This document shows, piece after piece, positions 1 to 11,082 of a DNA stretch of 64,000 bases. The DNA is from Gigaspora rosea. Taxonomy: Eukaryota > Glomeromycota > Glomeromycetes > Diversisporales > Gigasporaceae. Under the pieces are notes generated by a model. It saw nothing but the letters and a program-made list of their open reading frames with translations. It did not search any database and was not told where the DNA came from. The DNA lies in assembly GCA_003550325.1 (NCBI GenBank), contig QKWP01000818.1:102304-166303 (forward strand), written 5' to 3'. Every line of letters begins with the position of its first letter. Within the stretch, counting starts at the first letter, position 1. The position numbers were made by a program, and so were the translations under genes.

Positions 1-1257
1 ATAAATTATCTATAAAAAAAAAACTTCGAAAAATTTAAATTTTTTAATATTTGGACCAATTAGATTTAGGCAGTACAGGATAAAAATTTATACCCCCGGG
101 CATAGGATAAAAGCCTCTACCCAGGTACAGGATAAGGATGCTCTATACAGATTGGCATAAATTTTTGAATTTAACAAAGTGCATGATGATAGAACCCTTT
201 ATAGTAACTTACATTCGACTTTCTTAAAAAAAAAAAAAAGATTTAATGAAATTGTTCTTGGGACAATGTAACACTTAGAAGTTCTAGGTACAAATCCAGG
301 CGAAATTCATGACTTTCAAAGATCTCTGTCCTGTTGACATATTTGCCAAAATAATACCAAATCATAAATATCAGCACTGGTGTAAGTTTTTGATTTAACA
401 AAGTCAGATAAATTGTAAGATTATATACTATGTAAGATCTTGAAGACTTCTATTATTGCCTTGAATGTATGGTGCTAGATATTTTATAACAGCCATAAAT
501 TTATCATGCCGTTTAACCAGGTTACGGGAAATATAGAGCCAAAATTCTCAGTTTATCAAATAGGTTCCATTCAATTACACTCTCATATGCTCGTTTTTTT
601 TCTATGCATCTATTCATAAATCGTTTACAGTTTATTTTTTACAAATTTTCAATTATATCGTTTTGTCATTCTATTAAATTTAAGGCACATTACTAGGATT
701 AGCAAATGGCCAGTATCCACTTAAAATCTAACTCTGGGCAAGTCATAAAATTTTACTTTTATTTTTATATTCGTTATACTATTCCTCATCTTCACTTTGA
801 TACTAATAATACTCAACATAAAGTATGCATTTTACTCATTACTTTCATTAGGAAAAAGAAACCATCAATTATTAATCATTTCATTCTTTTTGTATCCCTT
901 TATACAACGCTTAACTCTATTACATATACTACATATTTTATGTAATATTACAAATTAAATAAACTCTCATGCATTAACTCCACTGATATAACCAAACTGA
1001 TATATACGTTGTATATATATATGATCTAACGTAATGACTCAGGCTATACATACAAAAAATACTTAAATACTATTGGCCAGATTTTGGCTCACGTGTTTAA
1101 TATAGTTTCAGATAATTACAGATATTTCAGATTGAGTTCAAAATTTCAGATCTTATCGAAATTTCAGAAATTCAGAAATTTAAACGTTTGGCGAAATTAA
1201 TATCATCTATATTTCGGGCGAAATAATTAGGTTTCGCCCAAAACATTAGCGCAAATA
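1..1257. other. AT-rich stretch, no gene seen
   Basis: No reading frame has convincing amino-acid content. The one ORF of moderate length, at 706-945, is Tyr/Phe/Thr-rich translation of AT-rich DNA. A short run of aaatttcag/cagaaattt repeats lies at about 1115-1180, directly before the LINE fragment. Confidence 0.6.
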
Positions 1258-2640
1258 TACCCAATCCCAAAGGGTACAAGTTGGAATTATAATTTGGGAA
1301 ATACTAAACCAATTGCTCTTTTAGAAACTTTCAGAAAATGTATAACGAAGATTTTGACAAATAGGCTATTAGCAGTTTTAGTTAAACACCAAATTCTAAA
1401 GGGATGGAATTTTGCCAGTTTGTCTAGAGGCTCAACCGAACATTCAGTACATATAGTTAATATGATAGCAGAAGATACAAAAGAAAAGGATGTAGAACTG
1501 TGGCTAGTACTGCAGGATATAAAAAAGGTATTTGATTCGGTCTCGCTCAGTATGTTAAAGAGAGCGATGAAAAGAATCAAAATACCAGACAAAGCAATAG
1601 GGTTAATTTTATCGCTCTTTGAGAACCGTTCATCAAAAATCATAACAGCAATAGGCCTTACAGAGCTGGTAGAAATGGTGGATGGAATTGAACAAGGGGA
1701 GGTTCTCTCCCCATTGCTTTGGCGCATTTTTTATGATCCCCTTTTGGCAGTGTTGTACATGGGACAGTTGGGACATACGTTGGGACATTTTGGGACATTC
1801 TGGGACAATTTTATAAATTGAAATTACTTAAAATTTTATAAAGATAATCTAATTAATTTTTTTTAAAAATGTGTTCAGCACCTAAAAAAATATATAATTA
1901 TATATTTTTTTTAAATTAATTTATTAATTATTAAGGCTTGGGACATAGTTGAGACACTTGGGACGCTGGGACATTGGAACGTTGGGACATGGCAAAAAAA
2001 GGCTGGGACAGTGAAAATGTACAACACTGCCTTTTGGTAAGGGTTCAAGAGTTAGCTGAATTGGGTTATTATATTAGTACCTCAGAACCTAGAATAGGAC
2101 CAAGGGATTATAAACAAAAAAAAGAGATTAAGGTAGCTGTGGTAGCTTACGCAGACGACACTATTTGGTTGGCGCCAAACAAGCAGGTCATGGAGAAAAC
2201 GCTGTCAATAGCAAATGAGTTTTTCAGATCAATGATATTCAAATTAATGTCAAAAAATCAAATTTGATTGTTTTCAACCCAAAAACCAAAGCAGAAGAAA
2301 GAGGTATTACTTTTGGTAGTGAATCTATTGCCGAGGAGAAGCTGCATAGTATAACAAGATTGCTAGGTATTTGGTTGAACAGCAGATTGAACGAAAGACA
2401 AATATTCTTAAAAGCTAAAGAAATAGTGCAACAGACAGTACAAACATTGAGATAGAAAAGGTTGACAGCCAGCCAATTGGCGTATATCAACAACATGTGC
2501 ATTATTCCTAAACTATGTTATTTGCTTCAACTCTCAAGAATGTCAAAAGTATTGATTAACAAAATCCATCAGCCGATTATTAGGTTAGCAAAAAATAAAC
2601 TTGAGCTCAGATCACGACACCTAATTACGTGGTAACACAC
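1258..2640 (+). pseudogene. LINE reverse transcriptase domain, broken
   Basis: The RT copies element RNA at a nicked target. Visible landmarks are KPIALLETFRK near 1305, the LQDIKKVFDSVS block (the D that begins the catalytic triad) near 1510, GIEQGEVLSPLLWRIFY near 1690, and the catalytic VAYADDT box near 2150. A 282-bp MITE at 1748-2029 splits the domain; without it and one 8-bp duplication the frame runs on through PLLVRVQELA. A frameshift near 2265 moves the thumb region (NPKTKAEERGI, LLGIWLN) to another frame, and [16 protein letters not shown] follows at about 2475. The FADD-type Asp pair is kept, but the gene cannot be translated whole. Confidence 0.88.
1748..2029. mobile_element. hAT-like MITE inside the LINE RT, exact 8-bp TSD
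   Basis: Terminal inverted repeats CAGTGTTGTACAT (1748-1760) and ATGTACAACACTG (2017-2029) match perfectly over 13 bp. They are flanked by identical 8-bp duplications CCTTTTGG at 1740-1747 and 2030-2037. An 8-bp TSD with a CAGTG-type terminus is typical of hAT transposons. The 282-bp element has no coding capacity. Near both ends are clustered GGGACA motifs (about a dozen), possibly subterminal transposase-binding repeats. Deleting the element plus one TSD copy restores the host RT frame, which confirms the borders. Confidence 0.93.
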
Positions 2641-3570
2641 AAAAATATTGGAAACTTTTGAACTTTAGAGGCTGAATTATTAAATAAGCAAATTACTAGC
2701 ATGCACAATCGATAAAATGACGAAAGTCAGATTAGTGCAATTACGGAAATTAGAATTGAGCAAGAACACAAACTGGCTGGCTTGGTGGAGGACTTCGGAC
2801 TTCATAATGTTGATAATCCAAATCTTCTGGAAAAGATATGGAAATTTAATCAAACTATGTTGGTTTTGTTAAGAGCAAAAGAAATTAATATCTCTATTAG
2901 AGCGTCACAAAATAGCTAAAAGCTATATGGTACTGGTATAGCAATTCGCATTTTGCTTAGAGATAAAATAGTAATCAAATATACCAGGATACTGGCGGCT
3001 CTTGACCTATTTTTTCTGGGCCAACCACTCAATAGACAGAAAAATGTACTTATCTCATGGAGCCAATATATGTGGTCGAAATACAAATCGAATAAAGGAA
3101 GGATACCTCAATGGTTTAAGAACATTGAGGAAATGGTCCTTGCAAATTCTTCCACAAGAGAAGTTAAACAAGAATTTCAAATTTTAGAAGAAAATAAATT
3201 GGCGCCCGTGATTAAGTGAAAGGTGATTTTATTAGATAAGAGAAAAAAAGAATAGGTACTAATAAAGAATGGAGAGAGCAAAATAGATATATGAAGAGTA
3301 GTTGAAAAAAAAGAAAAGGAAGTGCTATTAGAAGAAGGATCATCTGTCAATAAGAAGGGGAATAAAATTAAACTAGTAGCGAATCGAGCAAATAAAACAA
3401 ATAAGGTGCAGATGCAATAGATTCCGAAGTAAGAAATTTTCATAGCAATTCAGTGTATTAAAACACAAGAGAGTAACTGGGTTTTTGATATATCGACAGA
3501 TATAGTTGAGAGCTCATTAGAAAAGGGAGTAGTTAAGAAGGAGGAAGTAGATAGAATCTCTAAAAAAAGC
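2641..3570 (+). pseudogene. LINE connecting region between RT and RNase H
   Basis: Fragments in changing frames keep LINE-like composition: EQEHKLAGLVEDFGLHN near 2760, then 2953-3219 with the segment SWSQYMWSKYKSNKGRIPQW. Several stops (near 2905 and 3217) break it. No separate domain is recognised; it is placed by its position between the RT and the YTDGS box of RNase H. Confidence 0.6.
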
Positions 3571-3576
3571 CTGACA

Positions 3577-4269
3577 GTGGTAATAAGTTTAGATAGAATA
3601 GAAGTAGAACTAATAAAAAGACAAAAGTTTAGTTATTATTGTGAGAATCTGCTACTAGAGCAGTTAAATAGAAATATTAGTGTAGCAGAAAAGTCTTTAG
3701 TGTTTTATACAGATGGGTCATTGCACAAGGGAATTTCAGAAAACAGAATGAGTTGTAAGCAAGGTTTAGGATGGATTCAGGTTGGTAAAGACGGAAAAGA
3801 AATGATTTAGAAAGGGAACCTCAGTATACAAGGATAGCCTTCGTCGACAAGAACCGAATTAGCAGCAATCTGGGTAGTTTTATTGTTGTCTCTGCAAGAC
3901 AGTGAGGTCAAAATCTATACTAACAGTGCAGCTACAATCCTAGGAATTAATGAAAGTGAAAGGCTCAGATCAAATAAAGAGTGGCTACGTCAAAAAAACT
4001 ATAATTTGTTACTCAAAATCCTTGACACAAAACGAATTAAAAATTTAAAGGTGGAGATGATTAAAGTCAAAGGACATAGTAATAATTATTGGAACAACAG
4101 AGTAGATGTCCTAGCGAAAGAAAGCCAAGTAGCCTCTTTTCTTGTAGTACAGAATACGGAACTAAGCTTAAGAATTAGGTACAATATGTACTGGCAAGAC
4201 AATCTTGTTAAAATGCCAGTGCGAAAGATCATAAAAGAAATTGAGAACACTATGATAGCGGCAGATTAG
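3577..4269 (+). pseudogene. LINE RNase H domain, broken
   Basis: RNase H removes the RNA strand of the element's hybrid. The first catalytic box FYTDGSLH is at about 3705. After a stop at 3808-3810 and a TRTELAAI-like helix near 3850 comes KIYTNSAATI near 3910, where the family normally has T-D-S: the catalytic Asp is Asn. The KVKGHSNNYWNNRVDVLAK block near 4065 holds the final His/Asp pair. The domain is split into two open frames and lacks one metal ligand, so it is inactive. Confidence 0.82.
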
Positions 4270-4365
4270 AGAATGCTAAGCGTTTCTAGTTGGCTAGAAA
4301 AAAAAGACTACTACTGTACATGGGCGTGGGAAGGTCTATAGAAAAGAATTAAAAAGCAAAGTGGC

Positions 4366-4680
4366 GTGAGATGTACCTCAATGTACAAAGGAAGGAAACT
4401 CAATTTCTTGATCAAGTGTTTGCACGGTAGGCTTCCGACTCTTAGTAATCTTAAAATAACACATCCGGATCTCTATAAAGATGATATATGTAAAGTATGT
4501 GAGAAAGATGCCAAGGAAACTCAGGAACATTTGGCAGTATGTGAAGCTCAGGAGACACAGTGGCAAAAGATTGAGAAAACAGTTGTCAAATTCATACTTG
4601 CACTGCTAAATGAAAATAGGAGAAGGAATGAAGTTTCAATGCAGCAGCTCCGTAATTCTCTTTTCGGTACCAATATATGA
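4366..4680 (+). pseudogene. LINE C-terminal Zn-binding segment
   Basis: The 104-codon frame contains LIKCLHGRLPTLSNL followed by CKVC...EHLAVCE (Cys-x2-Cys...His-x4-Cys), as in the reverse-transcriptase zinc-binding tails of many LINEs, which are thought to help bind RNA or target DNA. Fragments of the same coding strand continue weakly to about 5030. Confidence 0.72.
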
Positions 4681-5331
4681 GAAAAAAAAGAAAGAAAAGA
4701 AGGCTTTATAAGGGGCTTATATAAGGTGTATACTGAAGAAGACTTATTTAAGTTAGGCCTTACAAGTAACGATGTAAAATTGATCTTGCAGTATTTTCCT
4801 CTTATGGCATAGGATTATTTTCATGAAATAATCTGGAGAGGAAGATGCGTTAAAATAGTGGAATGGGAACAAAAAGAAGGAAACTAGCGGACACACAAAA
4901 GAAACTGGCAGAGAAAGAAGGCTCCGTTTTCAAGAAGTATTGTTGAAAAGAAGAGGCAGAAGAGGAACTCTAATTAAAGACAGGCAGAAAATTCTACTAA
5001 TGAAAGTGAAAGAAATTTAAGAATTAAAAAGAAGAAAGATAGAGCAGAAACAAGGCTCTTATAATTTGTGCATGTCAGCAATAGGTGATATAATATTGTT
5101 TGGTGGAAAGCCATTTTGGTGTGGCACTTAGGCTGGTTTAACACAGCCCCTAGTTTCTAAATAATCTTAAACTAGTGCGGTAGGCTGCACTTGGGCGCCT
5201 TAGAGTAGCCAGGTGATATCAGGCTTGCAAATTAGGTGTAATTAATGTAGTGATATACTTAGTATCTTAATAAAGTACTGGCGAAACTGCCAAAGTGAAA
5301 AAAAAATAATATTTGTCACCACCCTTACGAG

Positions 5332-5599
5332 GATAACGGTCAACAGAGCAAAGAAATTATACAGTAATATCAAAGATATTATAGAGGATTTTAATAAAAG
5401 AAAAATCAAATTACAAAAGATCTCAAATTTACTATTTATACCAAAAAGATTAAGGATATCATGGAATCTAACACAACAATTTATGAACATAGAGGAAGAA
5501 CTATGGAAAAGATGTAAATATGAAGACGAGAAAGCGACTAACTTTTACCAAATAAAACAGCATGGTGAAAATATTGAGAAAGGCTATAAGTTATACCGA
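5332..5599 (+). pseudogene. Coding-like fragment, unidentified
   Basis: One frame stays open for about 85 codons without an ATG start, with ordinary composition (segments LLFIPKRLRISWNL and IEEELWKRC) and a TAG stop near 5600. A second coding-like patch on the far side of the palindrome (about 6500-6600, RFLRHLINRRNLAEWYN) could belong to the same broken gene. It may come from another LINE-type ORF, but no diagnostic motif is present. Confidence 0.4.
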
Positions 5600-5847
5600 T
5601 AGCAACAATATCGAATGTAAAATACAACAAATTCAATCAGAATTAAAAATAAATATTGGCTATCAGTCAAGAAGGTTTTTCTCACAGCGATCTTAGTGAT
5701 AATATTAACTTGTTCAAAGAAGAAAACAATCATAATAGAAAATAATATTGACAAATTAGCAAATATAACCACCATAATTATGGAACAAAATGCGTATGAT
5801 ACAACAATATTGAATGAAAAGTAGGGATGGATGATTAAAATAATTAG

Positions 5848-6378
5848 ATTAATTCGTGATTCTTTTGTAAACAATAGTACTGTCATAGTAAAAGTTGGGA
5901 GAATCTAATATAAGTTTTATAATAGAGCTGAATCCAGCTTCACCCACAAGGTAGGTCATCTTTTTTTCAAGATAACCTTGCTTGGAGCTCTAATAAAAGT
6001 TATAGAGCTGATGTTTGTGGTTCTAATAGTAGTAAGATCGGTAAAATTGGCCTGGTGGTTGTTGAGATACCCTAGCCTTTCTCTTTATAATCATATAAAA
6101 TTTCTTTAAAAAATTTTAAAGAAACCTTATATGATTGTAAGAAGAAAAGCTAAGGTATCTCAACAACCACCAGATCAATTTTACTGATTTTACTACTATT
6201 AGAACCACAAAAATCAGCTCTATAACTTTTATTAGAGCTCCAAGAAAGGTTATCTTGAAAAAAAGATGACCTACCTTGTGGGTGAAGCTGGATTCAGCTC
6301 TATTATAAAACTTATATTAGATTCCCCCCAACTTTTACTATGATAGTACTATTGTTTACAAAAGAATCACGAATTAAT
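5848..6378. repeat. 531-bp foldback (long inverted repeat)
   Basis: The two halves are reverse complements over about 265 bp each, with the centre near 6112 and almost no spacer (TTTAAAAAATTTTAAAG). Ends read ATTAATTCGTGATTC and GAATCACGAATTAAT. Matching blocks include GAGCTGAATCCAGCTTC, GGTAGGTCATCTTTTT and GGTTGTTGAGATACC. Occasional mismatches show that it is not a recent duplication. It is either a foldback MITE or the head-to-head duplication of an older element; no open frame lies in the arms. Confidence 0.85.
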
Positions 6379-6379
6379 A

Positions 6380-7440
6380 TTATTATCAAAAGAGTTGAGA
6401 CTAGAATTTAGATATAAAGAGAAGATAAACCTCGCAGAAAGAACAAGAATATAAGAAACAAAAATAAATGAGCATAGGTTCATATATTTTCCACAATATA
6501 GAAACAATACTATAGTTCATAACCCAAGAAGATTCTTAAGACATCTAATAAATAGAAGGAATTTAGCAGAATGGTACAATTTAAACCGAATCAAAGAATG
6601 GCAAAATAGTGAGGAACACAATGTTTTTATTTTGATCTAGTAAAAACTCTTTCCAACGATCCCTTGTACCAAAATTTTCAAGACGGCTGACCTACGAGAA
6701 CTGTATATTTAACACATAAAATAGGAAATTGGCTCTACTAAAAGCACACTAGACAAGAAGCTCTTTATTGGAAAACTTAAAAGGGACTTGGGACGCTCCT
6801 GGGATATCTTTTGACAGACTTGATAGAGAAGTACTCCCAGTTATGACTTTGGCACTATTGAGCAAAGAAGTAGTGGGCACTAACCTAGAGTTTAGTTTTG
6901 AGATGTGTTATTATATTCAGTGTAACTTCTACCAACTCCTTTATTGACCGGAGCGTAGCAACAGACCCTAAGTTTCTATGCGAAGTGATACAAAAATTAC
7001 CTTCCTGATGTGCTTCAATTGTAAAAATCTTGACAAATTTTACTTTTTTAATATACTTACATATATATGATATAAATCTTATCAGAAATGGAGTTTGGAA
7101 AGTTTTTGTCTGTCCGCACGCGTGTCTATATTTGTGCTTTTAATGTTACCAACATTTGCATATTAATGCGTTTGTGTAATATGATGAACATCACATAATA
7201 AGCTCCGGACATATAATGCTACGCATTAGTCTAGTATTTGGTACTTTTTTGGGCTTTTTCTCATTACTTCTTGGAAATTTTCGAAATTTCGTCAAAAAGT
7301 AGGAAATCTAGCTTATCCTCTCCAAAAGATCAGCAGTGTTTACTCCTTCTGAATTGGGATAACACCTACCAAATTGGATCAAGTCACGAGGGTGTTTTAG
7401 ACTCATCTGAAACAAACAATGAATAACATGTAGACACATG
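6380..7440. other. Degenerate, partly coding-like DNA; no intact gene
   Basis: Base composition is more mixed than the flanks up to about 7000, with scattered coding-like patches on the + strand, but stops in every frame. The 62-codon frame at 7238-7426 has no recognisable motif. No repeat borders were found. Confidence 0.4.
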
Positions 7441-8062
7441 GAAACCGAACCGAACTGAAATAATAAAAAAAACTTAAAAATTAATAAAAGTATAATAAAA
7501 ATATTAAAAAAAAGAATAAATAAAAGTTATAAAAGACGAAAAAAATAAATATATAAATAAAAAAAACAAATCATGTAAAAAGATCCAATCTAGATCTAGA
7601 ACTGAAAAATAAAAATAACAATTAAAAAAAAAATTATTAATAATAAAAAAAAACGTTATAATAATAATAAATTAAATACTGTAAATAAAATTTTGACGGC
7701 AAAAGCTGCTATCAGAGAATTAAAAAAAAATTAAAAATAAATTAAAAATAAATTATTAAATATAAAAAATAATAATAATAATAATAAATATAAAAAAGTA
7801 AAACAATTAAAAAAAATGAAAAAAAGTTAAAAAAAATTTAAAATAAAAAAAAAAGAAAAAAGAAAACGAAATAGAAATAATAAAAAAAAAAATTGAAAAA
7901 ACAAATAATAATAAAAAAATTTTAAAAATTACTAATTTAAAAAAAAGGAATCAGATAAAAATAAAAATAAAAAAAATAACAAAAGAATAAAATTTAAAAA
8001 AAATAAAAAATAAATAATTTAAAATAAAACAAATTTAAAATTAAAATTTAATAAAAAAAATA
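7440..8062. repeat. A-rich, C/G-depleted tract
   Basis: For about 620 bp the + strand is almost only A with scattered T (aaaataaat-type words); G and C are rare. The same composition resumes beyond the inserted MITE at 8395-8640, so the two parts were probably one tract of about 870 bp. ORFs on the minus strand here (Phe/Leu/Tyr only) are composition artefacts. Confidence 0.75.
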
Positions 8063-8394
8063 GACGTTGATAAAGCACTCCACTGGTGTTCAACACCACA
8101 TGTGTTTTGATCAATCAAAATTCATGAAATTCATGTAATGTGAAGATCAGGTGTAACCCGAATTTTTTAAAAAAATGTAAAAAATTGTCTATATCGAAAA
8201 ATTCTGTTTAAGAAACCTATCTTCACATTCTAACAAAAAAAATTCCTTGCAAAATTTTGGTATATACTAACTCTAACCCAAACCCAAATCCTAACACAAA
8301 CTCTAACTCTAACCCTAATAGCAAAAAAATTTTTTGCATATTATAATTTGTATTTACTGGTATTGAACACCACTGGTGTGATATATACATATTG
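8063..8394. mobile_element. MITE family T (copy 1) with telomere-like tract
   Basis: A second, inverted copy lies at 31630-31941. Subterminal inverted repeats are CACTCCACTGGTGTTCAA and its near complement at 8360-8378. Flanks carry a 9-bp direct repeat AAAAAAATA (8054-8062, 8395-8403), weak evidence alone in A-rich DNA, but copy 2 has a clear 8-bp repeat. The interior (8272-8322) holds degenerate CCCTAA telomere-like units. No coding capacity. The 8-9 bp TSD suits hAT or MULE mobilisation. Confidence 0.8.
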
Positions 8395-8640
8395 AAAAAA
8401 ATAACTATTTATAATAAAAAAAAAATAATAATAAATTTAAATTGTAAAAAACAATAAAAAATCAAAAAATCAAAATAATAATAAATTAAAAAAATTTCAA
8501 ATACATAATTTAAAAATGTTAAAAAAAAATAAATAAAAAAAAACAATAAGAAAAAAACCAAAAAAAATAAAATAAAAATAAAATAAAAATAAAATAAAAA
8601 GTGAAAAAAAATAAAAAGTAAAAAATTCCGAAGTATCAGT
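8395..8640. repeat. A-rich tract, continuation
   Basis: Same A/T-only composition as 7440-8062, with homopolymer A runs and aaataaaa words. No gene. Confidence 0.65.
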
Positions 8641-9431
8641 ATAAAGTTTGCCAATATAAAAAAATATATATATCATATTTAAATAAAACATTATTTGTAT
8701 TGTTATTTTTGTATTGGCCACGCCACACCACATGTTTTTGTTTTACAACTGGTTTTTTGCTAGTGACTGTTATAAATTTTTTTGGGGTTTAATTTTGTAT
8801 GGGAGATTTAATTACTAAAAAAAAGAATCTATTAACGTTATTAAACAGAAAATTAAATTTAATATCAATAACAACAAAAATAATAACTTTTTCCAAGTTT
8901 TTTTTGTTTGCCTTCATGTTCTGTTACCTAATGCGCAGCATAGACACTTAATAAAAATTCTCTATTAGGCAAACTTGTGTTTTCAAATTATTTTCATCTC
9001 ATTTAAGTGAATGAAGCTCTTCTATCATACTGATACAAAGTATCTTAAAAATATTAGTAATCCAGTTTTTTAGCTTTTAATCGTACTAAAGGCTTGAATT
9101 TTTTAATTTAAATATTTATTATAGTGATTAATACCCATTAAGCTTTAATTTTTTTTTGTTGTCATACTTTTCTAATATTCTATCGAAGAATTCACGAGAT
9201 AGGAAACTATATGTTTGCGGCTCCATAATATCAATAAAAAAAAAGATTTATGAAAGTAATTAGTTTAGAGCAAAGCGGAGGACTTTCTATTTTTACGAAA
9301 GGGTTTGATTAGCAGATGTTTGTCTGTCTGGCTGCATTATGTGATATACAACCAATTACATTCAACTGATTGACAAAAACAACTTAATCAACTTATATTG
9401 CTGTATTAATAATAATATACAGTATATAGTG
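8641..9431. other. AT-rich stretch, no gene seen
   Basis: Mixed AT-rich DNA with no long frame, no clear inverted repeat and no tandem repeat. Confidence 0.5.
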
Positions 9432-9631
9432 TATATGTCGTGCATCAGATCAATTCTTGCGTCAGATTAGACCCGGCCTAAATTAGATTAGGGTTAGGGT
9501 AAAATTACGGTAAAGTTAGTGGTTAGTTTAGGCCAGTTGTTGCTGATCATTTAACGCTGGTCAACTGATAGTCATCTAACGTGCATCAGATTCAATCTGA
9601 CACAAGTTTTAATCTGACACACAACATATAT
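9432..9631. mobile_element. Small MITE, TIR about 40 bp
   Basis: The left end (TATATGTCGTGCATCAGAT...CTTGCGTCAGATT) is inverted at the right end (AATCTGACACAAG...AATCTGACACACAACATATA) with a few mismatches. The roughly 200-bp interior is non-coding and contains a TTAGGGTTAGGGT telomere-like stretch at 9487-9502. AT-rich flanks leave the exact target duplication undecided. Confidence 0.75.
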
Positions 9632-9849
9632 ATTAAATATTGGCTCCGGAAATACAATATCTAGTTATATAAATATTATTTCAATTATTAATTTATTTAT
9701 TTTTACTATACTTTATTAAAAGGATTTTAAAAAATGGTGCACTGTGCACCATGGTGCACCCCTTTATATAATGCAAAATATAATCACATAATTAACTTGT
9801 GATTTGTACAACATATGCTTTTGTAAGGACTGACAATTGTTATACAAGA

Positions 9850-10037
9850 TCTAATTGTAGTTCGTAGAATCGATTTCTACTCACGTGATCTTCCGAAGTA
9901 AATTAGCCAATTAAAAACCAGAATCAGGTGTCATGAGCTGTGTAATGTAAACAAATACTCATTTTGCAAAAAGTCACGTGAGCGAAAAATCGATTCTATG
10001 CTCTTTCCGTAGCGTAATACCTACGATACAATTAGAA
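9850..10037. mobile_element. MITE nested in the MULE
   Basis: Inverted ends: TCTAATTGTAGTTCGTAGAA...GATTTCTACTCACGTGA on the left against TCACGTGAGCGAAAAATCGA...CGATACAATTAGA on the right. About 190 bp, no coding frame. The ends are clear but target duplication was not resolved. Confidence 0.65.
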
Positions 10038-10059
10038 TGACCCATATAGTCAAGTAGCT

Positions 10060-10650
10060 ATTAAACCCGCTAGTATACTAAATATACTATACTACCCTGA
10101 CCCTAACTCTAGCCTTTAAAAATGGACTTTCTTAGCGCTCACACTTACCCTAACCTTGTACATTCAGAATAAATCTAAATAGAACCTATTGCAAATTATA
10201 ATTACTATATGGAGTGTCTTCAATTAAAAGGGCCCATTTTTACATATATTTTATTTTGAGATATTTGAGTTTAATTATTTGTTTTGATTTTCGGACTGAT
10301 CCGGGATCAATCAAATTTCACGATATTGATTGGTTAAAGATGGCAGGTGACTATCGGGTAAACTTGTGACGTGTTGGCTCTACGCAGCCTCATGTAATTT
10401 TTCTTTTTACATTATCTTGATTTTTTATTATGTAATTCAACTTTCATTTATAATTAAAAAAAGTCAATCATGTCAAAATTTATATGAATTTAACGAAAAC
10501 TCATTTTTCAAAAAAATGTAAAAATGGGCCCTTTTAATTGAAGACACCCCATATACTATACTACCCCAATCCTAACCCTAATATTAAAAAAAGGCTTTCT
10601 TAGCGTTCACACTAACCCTAACCTTAAAAAAGTACGTACATTCAGTTAAG
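10060..10650. repeat. Diverged direct repeat with telomere-like words, split by a MITE
   Basis: 10075-10165 and 10551-10645 share the order TATACTATACTACC - CCTAACCCTAA-like - GGCTTTCTTAGCG/GGACTTTCTTAGCG - TCACACT-ACCCTAACCTT - GTACATTCAG. The MITE at 10211-10550 lies between the copies. The CCCTAA words resemble fungal telomeric repeat units but are degenerate and interstitial. Confidence 0.6.
10211..10550. mobile_element. 340-bp MITE family G, copy 1
   Basis: Termini GGAGTGTCTTCAATTAAAAG (10211-) and CTTTTAATTGAAGACACCCC (-10550) form TIRs of about 35 bp that continue through GGGCCCATTTTTACAT. Flanks read ATAT on both sides, which fits a TA or ATAT target duplication (Tc1/mariner-like). 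It is the same length and nearly identical (about three differences noticed by eye) to the copy in the Gypsy RT at 41108-41447, in the same orientation. A longer, older relative is at 17960-18452. No ORF. Confidence 0.92.
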
Positions 10651-11082
10651 TTTCCATTATGCTTCATCACTATGAAGTTTTTGCTTTCACTTCGATGTCA
10701 ACTAAGCCGATTTTTAATAAATTTAGATCAACTCAAGTAGATCATTGTTTATTAGTCGTACATTAACATTAGCAACAGATATGAAACGATTGTGTTGTAT
10801 TATATGCAATAAGACTAACAATATCGATACATAGTAATATAGTTACCAAAAACTATAAAAACGCTGAAGTTTTTTGTAATAAAGAAAGTCACATGTCTAT
10901 CTCTATGTAATAGACCTTTACTCTTTATTTAATAAAGAAGCACATAAGCGAATTAAAGCAAATAATAATGTAATCAACATATATAAACTTACACCACCAT
11001 AAGCATATGCGCAAGCATTTACAATTTCTATCAATATTTTCTTGAAACAAACTTACTTTGCTCACAACCCTGCATACTTACT

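Larger units (their letters stand above)
1258..5230 (+). mobile_element. 5'-truncated, decayed LINE (non-LTR retrotransposon)
   Basis: A continuous trail of coding-like fragments on the + strand gives, in order, reverse transcriptase, a connecting region, RNase H and a C-terminal Cys/His segment, as in fungal non-LTR retrotransposons. Homology starts in the middle of the RT (a PIPKG-type motif near 1262); no endonuclease or ORF1 lies upstream, so the copy is 5' truncated, the usual product of incomplete target-primed reverse transcription. Stops and frameshifts occur throughout (for example near 2265, 2455, 3219, 3810, 4269). The 3' end is not marked by a clear poly(A); about 5100-5230 looks like non-coding 3' sequence and its limit is approximate. 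Confidence 0.85.

Noticed and set aside
8272-8322. Chromosome end (true telomere)
   Set aside because: The CCCTAA units are few, degenerate, internal and in both orientations.
8409-8733. Phe/Leu/Tyr-rich minus-strand ORFs that look like transmembrane proteins
   Set aside because: Composition artefact of the A-rich tract.
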